This document shows, piece by piece, positions 1 to 6,911 of a stretch of 64,000 nt of DNA. Each line of letters begins with the position of its first letter. The first letter of the stretch is position 1. The translations under genes and the position numbers were made by a program. The DNA comes from Treponema sp. UBA4307. Its GTDB lineage: Bacteria > Spirochaetota > Spirochaetia > Treponematales > Treponemataceae. The DNA lies in the NCBI GenBank assembly GCA_002394685.1, contig DGUP01000058.1, positions 1-64,000 on the forward strand, written 5' to 3'. The notes under the pieces were generated by a model. The model was given only the letters and a program-made list of their open reading frames with translations. It was not told where the DNA came from and did no database searches.

Positions 1-57
1 TCAAAACTCGACATTCGGGCTATTTTAAAAATTGCACTTGAAAAAATTAATCGAATT

Positions 58-92
58 TTGTAAATTTCAATTAAGAATAGTTCAATATTGAA
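58..92 (+). promoter_or_regulatory. Promoter/operator region of the marR-like gene
   Basis: A TTGTAA hexamer (58-63) lies 17 bases before TTCAAT (81-86), a plausible though weak -35/-10 pair. TTCAATATTGAA (81-92) is a perfect 12-base palindrome over the -10, and TTGTAAATTTCAA (58-70) is nearly palindromic over the -35. MarR proteins usually bind such short AT-rich palindromes in their own promoters, so autoregulation is inferred. Confidence 0.4.
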
Positions 93-107
93 ATAAATGG
101 AGTGATT

Positions 108-539
108 GTGGTAATTAATAATAAACTTATCGCTGTCTGGCGGAATATTAAACTTTCGTATGAAAATGCAATGAAAAATATTAGTCACGAAACCGGGCTG
201 TCTGTGGCTGCCATTGATATTCTTTTGTATCTTTTTACTCATGGCCGCACAGGTACTGCAAAGGATATTAATCATATTCTGGAGATGAAGCCGAACTTGA
301 TTTCAAGTCATGTAGAAAAATTACATCAGCATGGATACATCACTCGTGAAGAAGTTGGTGACGACAGAAGAAAGCATATTCTTGTTTGTACAGAAAAAGC
401 AGTCCCTGTTTGCTTAAAAGCAAGGCAGATTCAGCGGGGATACTTTAAAAGACTGACCTATGGGATTTCTGGTGAAGACTATGAAGTTCTGATTAAGTGC
501 TTTGGTATTATGAATGATAATGCCATAAGGATGAAATGA
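108..539 (+). CDS. MarR-family transcriptional regulator
   Basis: A 143-residue winged-helix protein of the usual MarR length. It has an N-terminal dimerisation helix, a helix-turn-helix in the middle (around AKDINHILEMKPNLISSHVE) and the charged wing typical of the family (EEVGDDRRKH, which matches the conserved DxR pattern of the wing). GTG at 108 is chosen as the start because GGAG (99-102) sits 5 bases upstream; an in-frame GTG at 102 has no such site. The gene is alone, preceded by palindromes that could be its operator and followed by a good terminator. The effector and targets cannot be read from the sequence. Family call is firm, function is not. Confidence 0.85.
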   Translation: MVINNKLIAVWRNIKLSYENAMKNISHETGLSVAAIDILLYLFTHGRTGTAKDINHILEMKPNLISSHVEKLHQHGYITREEVGDDRRKHILVCTEKAVPVCLKARQIQRGYFKRLTYGISGEDYEVLIKCFGIMNDNAIRMK

Positions 540-611
540 ATTAGTTATTATTCTGGATAGAAGGTGTGCCCCTTTTAACAGATTAAAAAAGTAATAGAAC
601 CTCCATACTTT

Positions 612-640
612 CAGCAGGTGTAAGAGCCTGCTGTTTTTTT
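612..640 (+). terminator. Intrinsic terminator after the marR-like gene
   Basis: A 7-bp stem CAGCAGG/CCTGCTG with an 8-base loop is followed directly by a run of eight T. It separates the regulator gene from the YitT-like gene. Confidence 0.85.
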
Positions 641-691
641 TCGATTTGATATTAGCCATAACTTTTGCTATGTTAGTGGTGAGGCAATTAA

Positions 692-1555
692 ATGAAAAGA
701 AAAGAAATTTTAAGAGAGCTAAAAAGACTTCTGCTGATTATTTTAGGTTCATTGATTACAGCATTCAATATTAATACTTTTGTTAAATCTGCAAATATTA
801 TCCCTGGCGGATTTTCCGGTTTGGCACTTTTGATTCAACATATAGTGAATAAGTTTTTTAATGTTAATATCCCTTATTCCGCTCTTACCTGGACTTTAAA
901 TGCAATTCCAATTTATATCGGGTTTAGATTTATCGGCAAACGATTTACCTTTTATTCAGTTGTGATGATTGTTTTGTCTGGTATACTTGTTGATTTTGTT
1001 CCGGGCCTTTCTCTTACAAATGATGTTCTGCTCTGTGCTATTTTCGGGGGAATTATAGACGCTGTAAGTATTTACTGTTGTCTTATGGCAGATTCTTCTT
1101 CAGGGGGAACTGATTTTATTTCAATTTATATTTCAGAAAGAACTGGTAAATCTGCATGGAATTATATTCTTGCAGGAAACTGCTGTGTACTTTTGACTGC
1201 AGGAATTTTTCTTGGATGGAATGCTGCCCTTTATTCAATAATTTTCCAGTATGTTACAACCCAGGGATTAAATTTTCTTTACAAAAAATATAAAAAAACT
1301 ACACTGCTTATTGTTACTGACAAAGCTCAGGAAATTTATAAAATCATCAATCAGAAAACTCATCACGATGGAACAATCTTTAAGGGAAAGGGCTGCTATC
1401 AGGGTGCGGAGCATGAGATTCTTTATTCAGTTGTGTCTTCATCTGAGAGTGGAAAACTGGAAAAAGAAATTCGTGAAGCTGATCCGGAGGCGTTCATCAA
1501 TGTACTTGAATCAAAAGAAATTATCGGACGTTTCTTTAAGCGAACTAATGATTAA
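692..1555 (+). CDS. YitT-family membrane protein (DUF161/DUF2179)
   Basis: A 287-residue integral membrane protein. Five or six hydrophobic segments fill residues 10-200, with the family's N-terminal pattern (ITAFNINTFVKSANIIPGG) and the glycine/serine-rich ADSSSGGTDFISIYIS stretch. The C-terminal 80 residues form the soluble DUF2179-like domain (LLIVTDKAQEIYKII ... GAEHEILYSVVSSSE). Members are common in Firmicutes and spirochaetes; the transported substrate is unknown. The start is set by GAGG (681-684) seven bases upstream. It stands as a single gene between a terminator and the DODA-like gene. Family assignment is confident; role is not established. Confidence 0.88.
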   Translation: MKRKEILRELKRLLLIILGSLITAFNINTFVKSANIIPGGFSGLALLIQHIVNKFFNVNIPYSALTWTLNAIPIYIGFRFIGKRFTFYSVVMIVLSGILVDFVPGLSLTNDVLLCAIFGGIIDAVSIYCCLMADSSSGGTDFISIYISERTGKSAWNYILAGNCCVLLTAGIFLGWNAALYSIIFQYVTTQGLNFLYKKYKKTTLLIVTDKAQEIYKIINQKTHHDGTIFKGKGCYQGAEHEILYSVVSSSESGKLEKEIREADPEAFINVLESKEIIGRFFKRTND

Positions 1556-1609
1556 AATTTGCTGATTAACGTAGAATAGTTTTATAATTAAAAAAAAGGA
1601 GAGAGATTT

Positions 1610-2374
1610 ATGAACAGGGGAGCTGTTGTTTTTGCAGGATTATCCTGTCCAAATGATTTAAACTCATACAGAAAATCTGCTTTTGCCTGGGCTGAAGCAG
1701 GTTTAAGACTTGCCCGGCCGGAATGTATTCTTGCAGTTTCATCTCACTGGGCAAAGCCTGTTACTTATGTTCGTACAGCAGATAACAATCCTCAAAAATA
1801 TGACAGTGAAGCCCTTAACAGTCAACTGAATGAAATTAAGTATGAGCCTCCTGCCTGTCCTCCCATTGCCCGGCTTGTTTTAAAAGAACTGGAAGGCATT
1901 GCAAAAGAAAACAATGACTGGGGTCTGGATTTTGGAGTGTGGAGTATTCTGTCAGAAGTTTTTCCTAAGGCAGATGTTCCTGTTGTAATGATGAGCACGG
2001 ACACGAATGCTTCTCCGGAAGAACATTTTATAATCGGAAAAAAAATTCGTTCTTTGCGTGAAAAGGGTGTAATGATTTATACAAGCGGAAACTTGATAAA
2101 CAATTCGGGGCTTTTTAATTGCGGCATGAGTTCAGGATACGAGTGGGCAGAAAAATTTGACGGCAGCATAAAAGAATTAATTTTGAAAAAAGATTATCAC
2201 TCTGTGGTGGATTTTGAACACCTGCCCCTAAATGATATTGCTCTTCCTTCCTGCGAAGTTTTTTATCCTTTGTTAACAGCCTTAGGGGCAGTAAGTTCTG
2301 ATGACAGAGTTAAGATTCTAAATGATTACAGAATATACGGTTCTCTGTCGTTGACTTCATTTCTCTGGATTTAA
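1610..2374 (+). CDS. DODA/LigB-fold extradiol dioxygenase-like protein, probable pseudoenzyme
   Basis: At 254 residues it matches the YgiD/4,5-DOPA dioxygenase family end to end: SSHW at residues 44-47, GLDFGVW at 105-111, a SGNLINN turn at 159-165, EVFYPLLTALGA near 216-227 and the terminal YGSLSL. The active site is eroded. The usual HGSP is LSCP, the usual DHG is DFG, the usual histidine of SGNxxHN is asparagine 164, and the usual EHxxPLL histidine is valine 217. Only histidine 46 of the known metal and catalytic histidines remains. Extradiol cleavage is therefore unlikely; it may bind a ligand or another metal. A strong AAGGAGAG site precedes the ATG. Its stop overlaps that of the convergent small gene by 3 bases. 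Confidence 0.82.
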   Translation: MNRGAVVFAGLSCPNDLNSYRKSAFAWAEAGLRLARPECILAVSSHWAKPVTYVRTADNNPQKYDSEALNSQLNEIKYEPPACPPIARLVLKELEGIAKENNDWGLDFGVWSILSEVFPKADVPVVMMSTDTNASPEEHFIIGKKIRSLREKGVMIYTSGNLINNSGLFNCGMSSGYEWAEKFDGSIKELILKKDYHSVVDFEHLPLNDIALPSCEVFYPLLTALGAVSSDDRVKILNDYRIYGSLSLTSFLWI

Positions 2375-2592
2375 TCATCATCTGAAGAAGAAATAGTGAG
2401 CTTAATAATTTCCAGAGTTTCTGCAAAAGTTGAGCGGCGTGTGGTGTTTGCTGTGGCCAAGGCAAAGGTTGGATAGCCCATTGCAGAGGAGCCGTTTTTG
2501 CTTCTCATTTCGTAACAGTCAGCGCCATTGTAAACGCAGCGAAATCTGTAGCCGTCATAACCGCTTGTAGATGCAAACTGCTTAATATCCAT
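2371..2592 (-). CDS. Small uncharacterised protein, 73 residues
   Basis: A short gene starting MDIKQFASTSGYDGYRFR and ending in an acidic SSSDDD tail. The start at 2592 is chosen because GAAGGAGGGA lies just upstream; a longer frame exists but would begin with an AT-rich hydrophobic stretch lying across the promoter. It has no signal peptide or membrane segment. A -10 (TATACT, 2632-2627) and TTGTTATA-type palindromes lie upstream, an arrangement shared with the candidate small RNA near 19.1 kb. The strong ribosome site and promoter support a real gene. I do not recognise the family and propose no function. Confidence 0.6.
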   Translation of the reverse strand: MDIKQFASTSGYDGYRFRCVYNGADCYEMRSKNGSSAMGYPTFALATANTTRRSTFAETLEIIKLTISSSDDD

Positions 2593-2626
2593 AAAATCCC
2601 TCCTTCTTTTGACAAACTCTAATAAA

Positions 2627-2678
2627 AGTATAATCAATAAATTTGTTATAAACATGAATATTGCGTTATATAACAAAA
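2627..2678 (-). promoter_or_regulatory. Promoter with palindromic operator-like sites
   Basis: Read on the minus strand, TATACT (2632-2627) is the -10 of the 73-residue protein gene. Upstream lie TTTGTTATAAAC (2642-2653) in the -35 region and TTGCGTTATATAACAAAA (2661-2678), centred on the perfect palindrome GTTATATAAC. The same arrangement recurs near 19140-19223. Confidence 0.5.
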
Positions 2679-2758
2679 ATAACAAAAGGAATGAAAATTT
2701 TACTTTACATAAGACTAGTTTTTACCGCCGAAAAAAATCAGCGGTAATAGGATTGTAA

Positions 2759-3151
2759 TTAAAAGCGAATGGTTTCTGGAGCTGAAGTAAAACTGTAGAA
2801 AGTTGCAGCGGCATTTCTAAAATAAAGAACTTCTGTATTTTCATCTTCAGCAGAATACATCTTTTTAAGATCTGGATAATGATTAAGCATATCAGCCTTT
2901 GCTTCAATTCTGTCATCTCTAACCAGTTCTCCTGAAAGACGCAGCCACTTTTGTCCGTCAAAGCAGGAAAGTTCAACTTTAGGATTTTTCTGAATCTGTC
3001 TGGAAACTTCCTTTGCTTTACCTGTCTGGATGTAAAGTTTACCTTCAAAAATATTTACAGTTCCGAAAGGTCTGACTCTTGGCTGACCATTGTCATCTGT
3101 TGCCAGAAAATAAGTTCCGCACTTTTTAATAAAATCACAAACTGAATTCAT
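2759..3151 (-). CDS. Pyridoxamine 5'-phosphate oxidase-like flavin-binding protein
   Basis: A 130-residue split-barrel protein. It opens MNSVCDFIKKCGTYFLATDD and has the family's QPRVRPFGTVNIFEGKLYIQTGKAKEV pattern, where the R-x-R-x-F and the strand plus TGKxKxVSxQ segment shape the flavin phosphate site. The protein is about the size of the short heme/flavin-binding pnpOx relatives of Clostridia, not of true PdxH. The start at 3151 is preferred over an ATG at 3163 because GGAGG lies 5 bases upstream of it. It is probably a soluble FMN-dependent oxidoreductase of unknown substrate, transcribed alone. Confidence 0.8.
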   Translation of the reverse strand: MNSVCDFIKKCGTYFLATDDNGQPRVRPFGTVNIFEGKLYIQTGKAKEVSRQIQKNPKVELSCFDGQKWLRLSGELVRDDRIEAKADMLNHYPDLKKMYSAEDENTEVLYFRNAAATFYSFTSAPETIRF

Positions 3152-3233
3152 AAAAACCTCCATCTAAAGTATAACATAAAATAGCAGTGGAAAAAAATAT
3201 AAAAATCAATTAATATCCTCTTCCCGCATAATG

Positions 3234-3242
3234 TGCTAAAAT
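3234..3242 (+). promoter_or_regulatory. Extended -10 element of deoB
   Basis: TGCTAAAAT (3234-3242) is an extended -10 (TGn plus TAAAAT) about 30 bases before the deoB start. No strong -35 is visible, as expected for extended -10 promoters. Confidence 0.45.
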
Positions 3243-3271
3243 AAGATAAGATTTTTTTTAGGGGAAATGAT

Positions 3272-4462
3272 ATGGAAAAATTTAAACGGATTTTTTGTAT
3301 TGTCCTTGATTCACTTGGAATTGGAGAAGAACCTGATGCTGCTGATTACAATGATGTTGGTTCGGACACACTTGGACACATTTCACAAACTGTGAAGGAA
3401 TTTAATATTCCAAATTTTCAGAAGCTTGGTATTGCAAATCTTAAACCGCTTGTACAGGTTGCACCAGTTGATAAGCCGCTTGCATATTACGGTGCACTGA
3501 GAGAGGCTAGTCGTGGTAAGGATACAATGACTGGTCACTGGGAAATGATGGGCCTTAAAACCGTAAAGCCTTTTGTTACATTTACAGAACACGGTTTTCC
3601 TCCAGAGCTGATTGCAGAACTGGAAAAGCGTACAGGCAGAAAAATTATCGGTAACAAGGCTGCATCTGGAACTGCAATCCTTGATGAACTTGCTGAAGAA
3701 GAAATCAATGAAGGTCACCTGATTGTTTACACTTCTGCCGATTCAGTTCTGCAGATTTGTGGAAACGAAGAAACAATGGGGGTTGAGACTCTTTACAAGT
3801 ACTGCGAAATTGCCCGTGAACTTACAATGAAAGATGAATGGAAGGTTGGCCGCGTTATTGCCCGTCCTTATGTAGGAAAGAAAAAGGGTGAGTTTAAGCG
3901 CACCGCAAACCGTCACGATCTTGCAGTAAAACCTTTTGGAAGAACCGCCCTTAATGTTCTCAAGGACAATGGTTTTGATATGATTTCAATCGGTAAGATT
4001 AATGACATTTTCGTTGGTGAAGGCGTTACAAAAGCAATTCATTCTGAAAGTTCTGTTAATGGTATGGAGCAGACAATCGAAGAATGCAAAAAGGATTTCC
4101 ACGGACTTTGTTTTGTAAACCTTGTTGATTTTGATGCACTCTGGGGTCATCGACGTGATCCAATTGGTTATGCAAAGGAAATTGAAAAGTTTGATGTAAA
4201 CCTTGGCATTCTTATGAAAGAAATGAAGGAGGATGATCTGCTGATTATTACAGCGGACCACGGAAACGATCCTACATTCCACGGTACAGATCATACCCGG
4301 GAAAAAGTTCCTTTTATTCTTTATTCTAAATCACTTAAAGAACCAAAAGCTCTGGAAGAAGGAGACACCTTTGGAAATATTGGTGCAACTATTCTGGATA
4401 ACTTTGGTCTTAAGATGCCGGAAAATACAATCGGTAAATCAATCCTTGAAGAGTTGAAGTAA
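3272..4462 (+). CDS. deoB: Phosphopentomutase
   Basis: A 396-residue enzyme of the alkaline-phosphatase superfamily, full length for DeoB. It interconverts ribose/deoxyribose 1-phosphate and 5-phosphate in nucleoside salvage, in the cytoplasm. Visible motifs are the N-terminal metal site CIVLDSLGIGEEPDA, the catalytic loop GKDTMTGHWEMMG with the phosphorylated threonine, FVNLVDFDALWGHRRD, and the C-terminal metal ligands TADHGNDPTFHGTDHTRE. AGGGG lies upstream of the ATG. No nucleoside phosphorylase or deoxyribose-phosphate aldolase gene lies beside it, so it is a stand-alone salvage gene here. It is followed by a large inverted repeat that probably terminates transcription. Confidence 0.97.
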   Translation: MEKFKRIFCIVLDSLGIGEEPDAADYNDVGSDTLGHISQTVKEFNIPNFQKLGIANLKPLVQVAPVDKPLAYYGALREASRGKDTMTGHWEMMGLKTVKPFVTFTEHGFPPELIAELEKRTGRKIIGNKAASGTAILDELAEEEINEGHLIVYTSADSVLQICGNEETMGVETLYKYCEIARELTMKDEWKVGRVIARPYVGKKKGEFKRTANRHDLAVKPFGRTALNVLKDNGFDMISIGKINDIFVGEGVTKAIHSESSVNGMEQTIEECKKDFHGLCFVNLVDFDALWGHRRDPIGYAKEIEKFDVNLGILMKEMKEDDLLIITADHGNDPTFHGTDHTREKVPFILYSKSLKEPKALEEGDTFGNIGATILDNFGLKMPENTIGKSILEELK

Positions 4463-4541
4463 TTTTCTGATGATTTAAGTTTTGAATTTCACCGGCAATT
4501 GTTTTATCAAAACAATGATTTTATACAGCTGGAAAAAAAAG

Positions 4542-4593
4542 ACCTCCTGTGGCAGCAACATTTACTTGTTTGTCCGCTCCAGGAGGTTTTCTT
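4542..4593. terminator. Bidirectional terminator-like inverted repeat between convergent genes
   Basis: ACCTCCTG (4542-4549) pairs with CAGGAGGT (4580-4587). The loop of 30 bases holds further partial pairing. An A8 run before the left arm and TTTTCTT after the right arm supply U tracts on both strands, so it could end both deoB and the convergent gene. Confidence 0.6.
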
Positions 4594-4611
4594 ATTGAGA
4601 TTTTTACAGGA

Positions 4612-5259
4612 TTACCAGTTTTCCAGGTCCCACTGAGAATCTGTAAAACCGCAAAGTTCCCTGAAATAAGGCAGCTTGTAGCAGGCTTCAACAAAGGCTC
4701 TCCAGTCTTCAATATTTTTATGATGGAAACGCTGGATTACAATTGTCTTAAGCTGCAGATAATTTGTAGTTACTGTTGCCCACAGTTCAAGGCCTCTAGG
4801 AAGATTGTGAACCATTACTTCAAATGCTTCGTAAATAGCCTGTTTATCTCCGCCCTTTTTTGCTTCCAGATATTTTTCGTAATTGCAGCGGGCTTCTTTC
4901 TTTGTATTTTCTGAAACGTATTTTGTAAAAGGATCATAGTCTGATGTCATGAACTTATCCATTGAATGCATTGTTGACTGTGACATTACGATATCTGCAA
5001 AATGATAGCGCTGAAATTCCGGCATGAAAACACCGTTTCCCTTAATATCAAAGATAACAAGAATTCCTTTAATAAAAGCATCGTGAGACTGATGAGGCAT
5101 CATGTTGCCGCCAAGAGTTTTTGCTACCTTCCACTGTTTATTTTCATCGTTCTTTTCAAAAGGAAGAGTAGTATCGATTTCTCCAACATTGAATGAATTT
5201 CCTTTTGCATTAAGTGCTCTGTCTAGTCCGAACACTTCCATATTCTTAACTTCTACCAT
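4612..5259 (-). CDS. Conserved hypothetical protein, weakly ThyX-like
   Basis: A 215-residue soluble protein. It resembles a conserved family I recall from Firmicutes and their phages: an AKTLGGNMMPHQSHDAFIKG segment, QRYHFADIVMSQSTMHSMDK near the middle, and a C-terminal LPRGLELWATVTTNYLQLKT followed by QRFHHKNIEDW and a KLPYF motif. The arrangement is reminiscent of flavin-dependent thymidylate synthase, but the ThyX signature RHRxxSxNExSxR is absent, so I do not assign that activity. GGGAG lies 6 bases before the ATG. It is transcribed alone toward deoB, and no phage genes lie nearby. Function is unknown. Confidence 0.6.
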   Translation of the reverse strand: MVEVKNMEVFGLDRALNAKGNSFNVGEIDTTLPFEKNDENKQWKVAKTLGGNMMPHQSHDAFIKGILVIFDIKGNGVFMPEFQRYHFADIVMSQSTMHSMDKFMTSDYDPFTKYVSENTKKEARCNYEKYLEAKKGGDKQAIYEAFEVMVHNLPRGLELWATVTTNYLQLKTIVIQRFHHKNIEDWRAFVEACYKLPYFRELCGFTDSQWDLENW

Positions 5260-5324
5260 TCTTTACTCCCTGAGTAGTGTTGAGTCGATTATAAAATAAA
5301 TTGCCTTAATGTCCAATAATAATG

Positions 5325-5873
5325 TTATTCGTAACGGGCTCTTTCTCCGCCGATTAATTTTGGTCTGCACCAGGCCATAACAAGGTGGGCATTTCCCAGA
5401 ATATTATTTTCTGGATGATAAGGAACCGCAACATCCTTCAAGTGCATACCAATCAGAGTGTCGCCAATGTCCAGTCCTGCGGAAGCCTTAATGTGTTCTA
5501 CAAGGACCGGATTTTTAAAACCGTGATAGGCCGCTGTTGCAAAAGAGCCTCCTCCATGGAGCCAGGGAACTGCACACACTGTTTCGAGATTATATTTTTC
5601 CGCACATTCTTCTTCAACAACCAGGGCCCTGTTCAAATGTTCACAGCACTGGCATGCCAGGTAAATCCCTTTTTCTGACAGAATTTTATTTGCGCTCTGG
5701 AAGATTGCTTTTCCGATTTCTTCAGAAGAGTTCTGGCCAATCTTTCCTCCGCTGACTTCGCTGGAAGAACAGCCTATTACAAAAATTGTTCCAGGTTTCT
5801 GAGGATGTTCCTGGAGAAAAGTATTTAAAAGATCCGTAAGTTGACTTTTAATATTGTCTAACGTTGTTTCCAT
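5325..5873 (-). CDS. DUF436 / TIGR01440-family protein (YwlG-like)
   Basis: A 182-residue protein starting METTLDNIKSQL. It carries the family landmarks: VIGCSSSEVSGGKIGQNSS near the N-terminus, the cysteine-rich YLACQCCEHLNRALVVE, the AVPWLHGGGSFATAAY loop, and DIGDTLIGMHLKDVAVP near the C-terminus. The family (UPF0340) is widespread in Firmicutes and spirochaetes and has no proven reaction. Start 5873 is chosen because AAGGAGA lies upstream; a longer in-frame extension lacks a ribosome site. It is a single gene, divergent from the tatD-like gene. Family call is strong. Confidence 0.88.
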   Translation of the reverse strand: METTLDNIKSQLTDLLNTFLQEHPQKPGTIFVIGCSSSEVSGGKIGQNSSEEIGKAIFQSANKILSEKGIYLACQCCEHLNRALVVEEECAEKYNLETVCAVPWLHGGGSFATAAYHGFKNPVLVEHIKASAGLDIGDTLIGMHLKDVAVPYHPENNILGNAHLVMAWCRPKLIGGERARYE

Positions 5874-5948
5874 AATTTCTCCTTTTTGAAGTAAAGTTAT
5901 TTTACACAAAATCGAATTATAAAATCAAATTCCTTGAGCAATCAAAAA

Positions 5949-5986
5949 TTGAAAAAATCGATATAAGGAAATATAATTAAATTATG
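5949..5986 (+). promoter_or_regulatory. Promoter of the tatD-like gene giving a leaderless mRNA
   Basis: TTGAAA (5949-5954), a 17-base spacer and TATAAT (5972-5977) form a near-consensus promoter. Only 6 bases separate the -10 from the ATG at 5984, so transcription should begin at or next to the start codon. The AAGG at 5966-5969 is too far upstream and lies inside the promoter. Confidence 0.6.
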
Positions 5987-6877
5987 TATTCGGATATTCT
6001 CTTTAATTTTTCACAGATGATAGAAAACTCTGCTGCTGGTCCGGCATATGGTGCAGAAACTCTTACTCAAATGGCTGCCGCTAAGCCTTTTTTTGCCCTG
6101 GACTCAGGACTTGTTCCTGATGATGTGTGGCGCAGGGCTGACATAATAAATCAATGTCTTGAAGAAATGGATAATGAAAATGACAGAAAGGTGATGACTG
6201 ATGCAATTCATTTTTCTGCAGGAATAATGGGGTCTTATGATTCAGTATACAGCCGTTATGAATATATAGAAAAACTTGAAGAAACAATAACAGCCTTTAA
6301 GGAATCAGATAATCCTTTTGCAGAAAAACTGGTAGCCATTGGTCCCTGCGGAATTGATCATGACTGGGAAAGCGTAGAGTATGAGGGAAGAGATCACGAC
6401 TATTTTGATGCCCAGACAGTTTCTGATGAAAGAGATTTGTTTGCCCTGCAGATGACTCTGGCAAAAAAACTTAATATGCCGGTAATTGTACATTCACGAA
6501 AGGGCTTTAAGGAAACTTCAGATGTTTTAAAGGCTGTAAAATGGAATAAGGGTGTCATTCATGGTTATTCCTACAGTAAGTCTGAACTGGATTTTTTTCT
6601 GGATCTGGGATGGTACATTAGTTTTAATGGCAGCGTAACTTATTCTGGAAAACAGTTTGCTCAGGATATGGCAGAAACTGTAGCCTATGTTCCAAAAGAC
6701 AGAATCCTTGTAGAAACAGATTCACCTTATTATGCTCCAAGGCCTTTGAAGAATACTGCAAACAACCCTGTGAATATTAATTATATTTACGATTACCTGG
6801 CTTCAAAAAGAGATACTGGCCCTTCAAAGCTGTCGGCTCTGGTAGACGAAAACTGCCGCCGGCTTTTCTTAAGCTGA
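5984..6877 (+). CDS. TatD-family amidohydrolase-like protein lacking the HxH motif
   Basis: A 297-residue TIM-barrel protein with the later TatD motifs intact: VIVHSRKG (histidine 170), GVIHGYS (histidine 193), LGWYISFNGSVTY and ILVETDSPYYAPRPL (aspartate 246). The N-terminal metal motif DTHCHL is replaced by DILFNF (residues 4-9), and the bridging glutamate of GEIGLD is lost in GPCGIDHDW (120-128). TatD enzymes are metal-dependent nucleases or deacylases. With two of the usual ligand sets missing this copy may be inactive or bind a single metal. It appears to be translated from a leaderless mRNA and ends inside an 11-bp inverted repeat. Confidence 0.85.
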   Translation: MYSDILFNFSQMIENSAAGPAYGAETLTQMAAAKPFFALDSGLVPDDVWRRADIINQCLEEMDNENDRKVMTDAIHFSAGIMGSYDSVYSRYEYIEKLEETITAFKESDNPFAEKLVAIGPCGIDHDWESVEYEGRDHDYFDAQTVSDERDLFALQMTLAKKLNMPVIVHSRKGFKETSDVLKAVKWNKGVIHGYSYSKSELDFFLDLGWYISFNGSVTYSGKQFAQDMAETVAYVPKDRILVETDSPYYAPRPLKNTANNPVNINYIYDYLASKRDTGPSKLSALVDENCRRLFLS

Positions 6878-6894
6878 AACACTCCGGCGGCAGT
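6852..6894. terminator. Strong hairpin at the 3' ends of convergent genes
   Basis: ACTGCCGCCGG (6852-6862) and CCGGCGGCAGT (6884-6894) form a perfect 11-bp GC-rich stem whose 21-base loop contains the tatD-like stop codon. There is no U tract on the plus strand and only TTTT on the minus strand, so it may act as a processing barrier rather than a classical terminator. Confidence 0.5.
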
Positions 6895-6911
6895 ATACTG
6901 GTCGTGAAAAA

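Noticed and set aside
2722..2747. TTACCGC/GCGGTAA hairpin as a terminator of the pnpOx-like gene
   Set aside because: The stem is good, but there is no T run on either strand after it.
4612..5259. Functional ThyX thymidylate synthase
   Set aside because: The flavin/dUMP signature RHRxxSxNExSxR is not present; similarity is only general.
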